From contig FPJT01000005.1 in NCBI GenBank assembly GCA_900119535.1, forward strand, positions 1 to 64,000: a stretch of DNA of 64,000 nt. Direction: 5' to 3'. Source of the stretch: Ruminococcus sp. XPD3002. GTDB taxonomy: Bacteria > Bacillota > Clostridia > Oscillospirales > Ruminococcaceae. This document shows positions 63,399 to 64,000 of the stretch, in pieces (position 1 is the first letter of the stretch; each line of letters opens with the position of its first letter). Below the pieces are notes generated by a model. The model saw only the letters and a program-made list of their open reading frames with translations, searched no databases and was not told the DNA's origin. The position numbers and the translations under genes are program-made.

Positions 63399-63452
63399 CA
63401 AAAAGTGGTGTTCTGACTTTTTAGACGTTCCGAAAGTCGCCACCACTTTTTG
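63399..63452. repeat. Long inverted repeat, candidate recombinase site
   Basis: CAAAAAGTGGTG (63399-63410) and CACCACTTTTTG (63441-63452) pair perfectly; inside, GACTTT and AAAGTC pair again. It ends 17 bases before the recombinase ATG. Candidate res/crossover or operator site. Confidence 0.6.
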
Positions 63453-63469
63453 GGACAGAAAGGAGCATT

Positions 63470-64000
63470 ATGGATAACCGAATCTACGGATATGCTCGAG
63501 TATCAACCAACGGTCAGAACGAGGATAGACAGCTTGAAGCTCTAACTAAGTTCGGAGTGCCTGAGCAGAACATTATAATTGACAAGGCTTCGGGTAATGA
63601 TACGGAGCGTGAGGGTTATCAATACCTCAAACGTCAGATACTCCGCAAGGGCGATACACTTGTTATCAAGGAACTGGACAGGCTCAGCAGAAACAAGGTT
63701 GATATCAAGCGAGAGCTTGAACAGTTCAAGGAAATGGGAGTCAGGGTGAAGATACTTGATATACCGACAACGCTTACAGACTTTCCGCCGGAGCAGGCAT
63801 GGGTGCTGGAAATGATAAACGCTATTCTTATTGAAGTCCTCGGCGCTATAGCCGAGAATGAGCGTAATAAAATACGAGCACGCCAGCGTGAAGGCATCGA
63901 AGCTGCTAAGAAGAAAAATGTCCGCTTCGGGCGACCGTCAAAGCCTTTGCCTGATAACTGGCGTGAGGTACTGGCGGAAGTCCGTTGCGGAAAGAAAAAG
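63470..64000 (+). CDS. Serine recombinase (resolvase family), runs off window
   Basis: From ATG 63470 (AAAGGAG upstream) 177 codons are open to the end. It has the resolvase start IYGYARVSTNGQNEDRQLEA with the catalytic Ser in ARVS, then KGDTLVIKELDRLSRNK (the D-R-x-x-R helix), ENERNKIRARQREGIEAAKK and FGRPSKPLPDNWREV leading to the DNA-binding HTH, whose end is outside. The catalytic domain is complete. It is a different sequence from the broken resolvase at 9068-9592. Role: resolution or inversion of a mobile element. Confidence 0.93.
   Translation, partial: MDNRIYGYARVSTNGQNEDRQLEALTKFGVPEQNIIIDKASGNDTEREGYQYLKRQILRKGDTLVIKELDRLSRNKVDIKRELEQFKEMGVRVKILDIPTTLTDFPPEQAWVLEMINAILIEVLGAIAENERNKIRARQREGIEAAKKKNVRFGRPSKPLPDNWREVLAEVRCGKKK

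Overview
The window is low-GC Bacillota DNA and fits a rumen or gut Ruminococcus. The strongest marker is a 967-residue Cas13d at 4911-7814 that I recognise, residue for residue as far as I can recall, as the R. flavefaciens XPD3002 enzyme (RfxCas13d/CasRx). It sits next to the matching 36-bp repeat array. Almost everything else is accessory DNA: defence and conflict genes, toxin/immunity modules, insertion-sequence relics, recombinases, a relaxase module and many broken genes.

Layout. (a) 1-9600: a type VI-D locus (two WYL-domain genes, a 5-repeat/4-spacer array, cas13d) lies between two IS256-family ends whose transposase genes point outward. The left IS has cut an rtcB gene. On the right, truncated IS256 and IS21 (istB) remnants and a decayed serine recombinase follow. 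(b) 9846-13783: a secreted VWA/type-3-repeat surface protein and a small membrane-anchored partner. (c) 14040-19300: a copied helicase tail, a large DUF4116-like/metallophosphatase protein and a collapsed type II CRISPR-Cas locus (cas9 3' part, frameshifted cas1 5' part, 1.8 repeats). (d) 19664-19751: the 3' half of a tRNA-Met gene with its terminator, read as an attachment-site scar. (e) 20110-28906: a DUF3791/DUF3990 (ADP-ribosyltransferase-like) module, then a tight operon of a Sel1-repeat protein, a HerA-like ATPase, a PoNe-type nuclease and a PoNi-type immunity protein. (f) 29215-41555: a frameshifted XRE gene, a four-gene operon ending in a giant DUF1998 helicase that resembles Druantia, and a SLOG-family gene with a divergent XRE regulator. 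(g) 41651-46067: MATE transporter, serine hydrolase, Fic protein, small XRE regulator. (h) 46187-57753: a tyrosine recombinase flanked by perfect 16-bp inverted repeats that also enclose an outward promoter, followed by a long rightward cluster (AAA ATPase, LRR and Sel1 proteins with a shared N-terminal domain, macrodomain, VWA, Cys-rich small proteins, tandem paralogues). (i) 57975-64000: relaxase/accessory pair, broken DUF1848 and DUF960 genes, an amidoligase/glutamine amidotransferase pair and a serine recombinase running off the end.

How it works together. Cas13d with its array should be an RNA-guided RNase system with no adaptation genes of its own here; the only cas1 in view is dead. 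The HerA-PoNe-PoNi-Sel1 operon pairs a DNA-translocase-like ATPase with a nuclease and its immunity protein, and I consider it the best candidate for an undescribed defence or toxin-delivery system. The inverted-repeat recombinase looks able to flip a promoter that feeds the AAA/LRR/Sel1 cluster. All functional statements come from reading motifs and remembered families; no database search was run.
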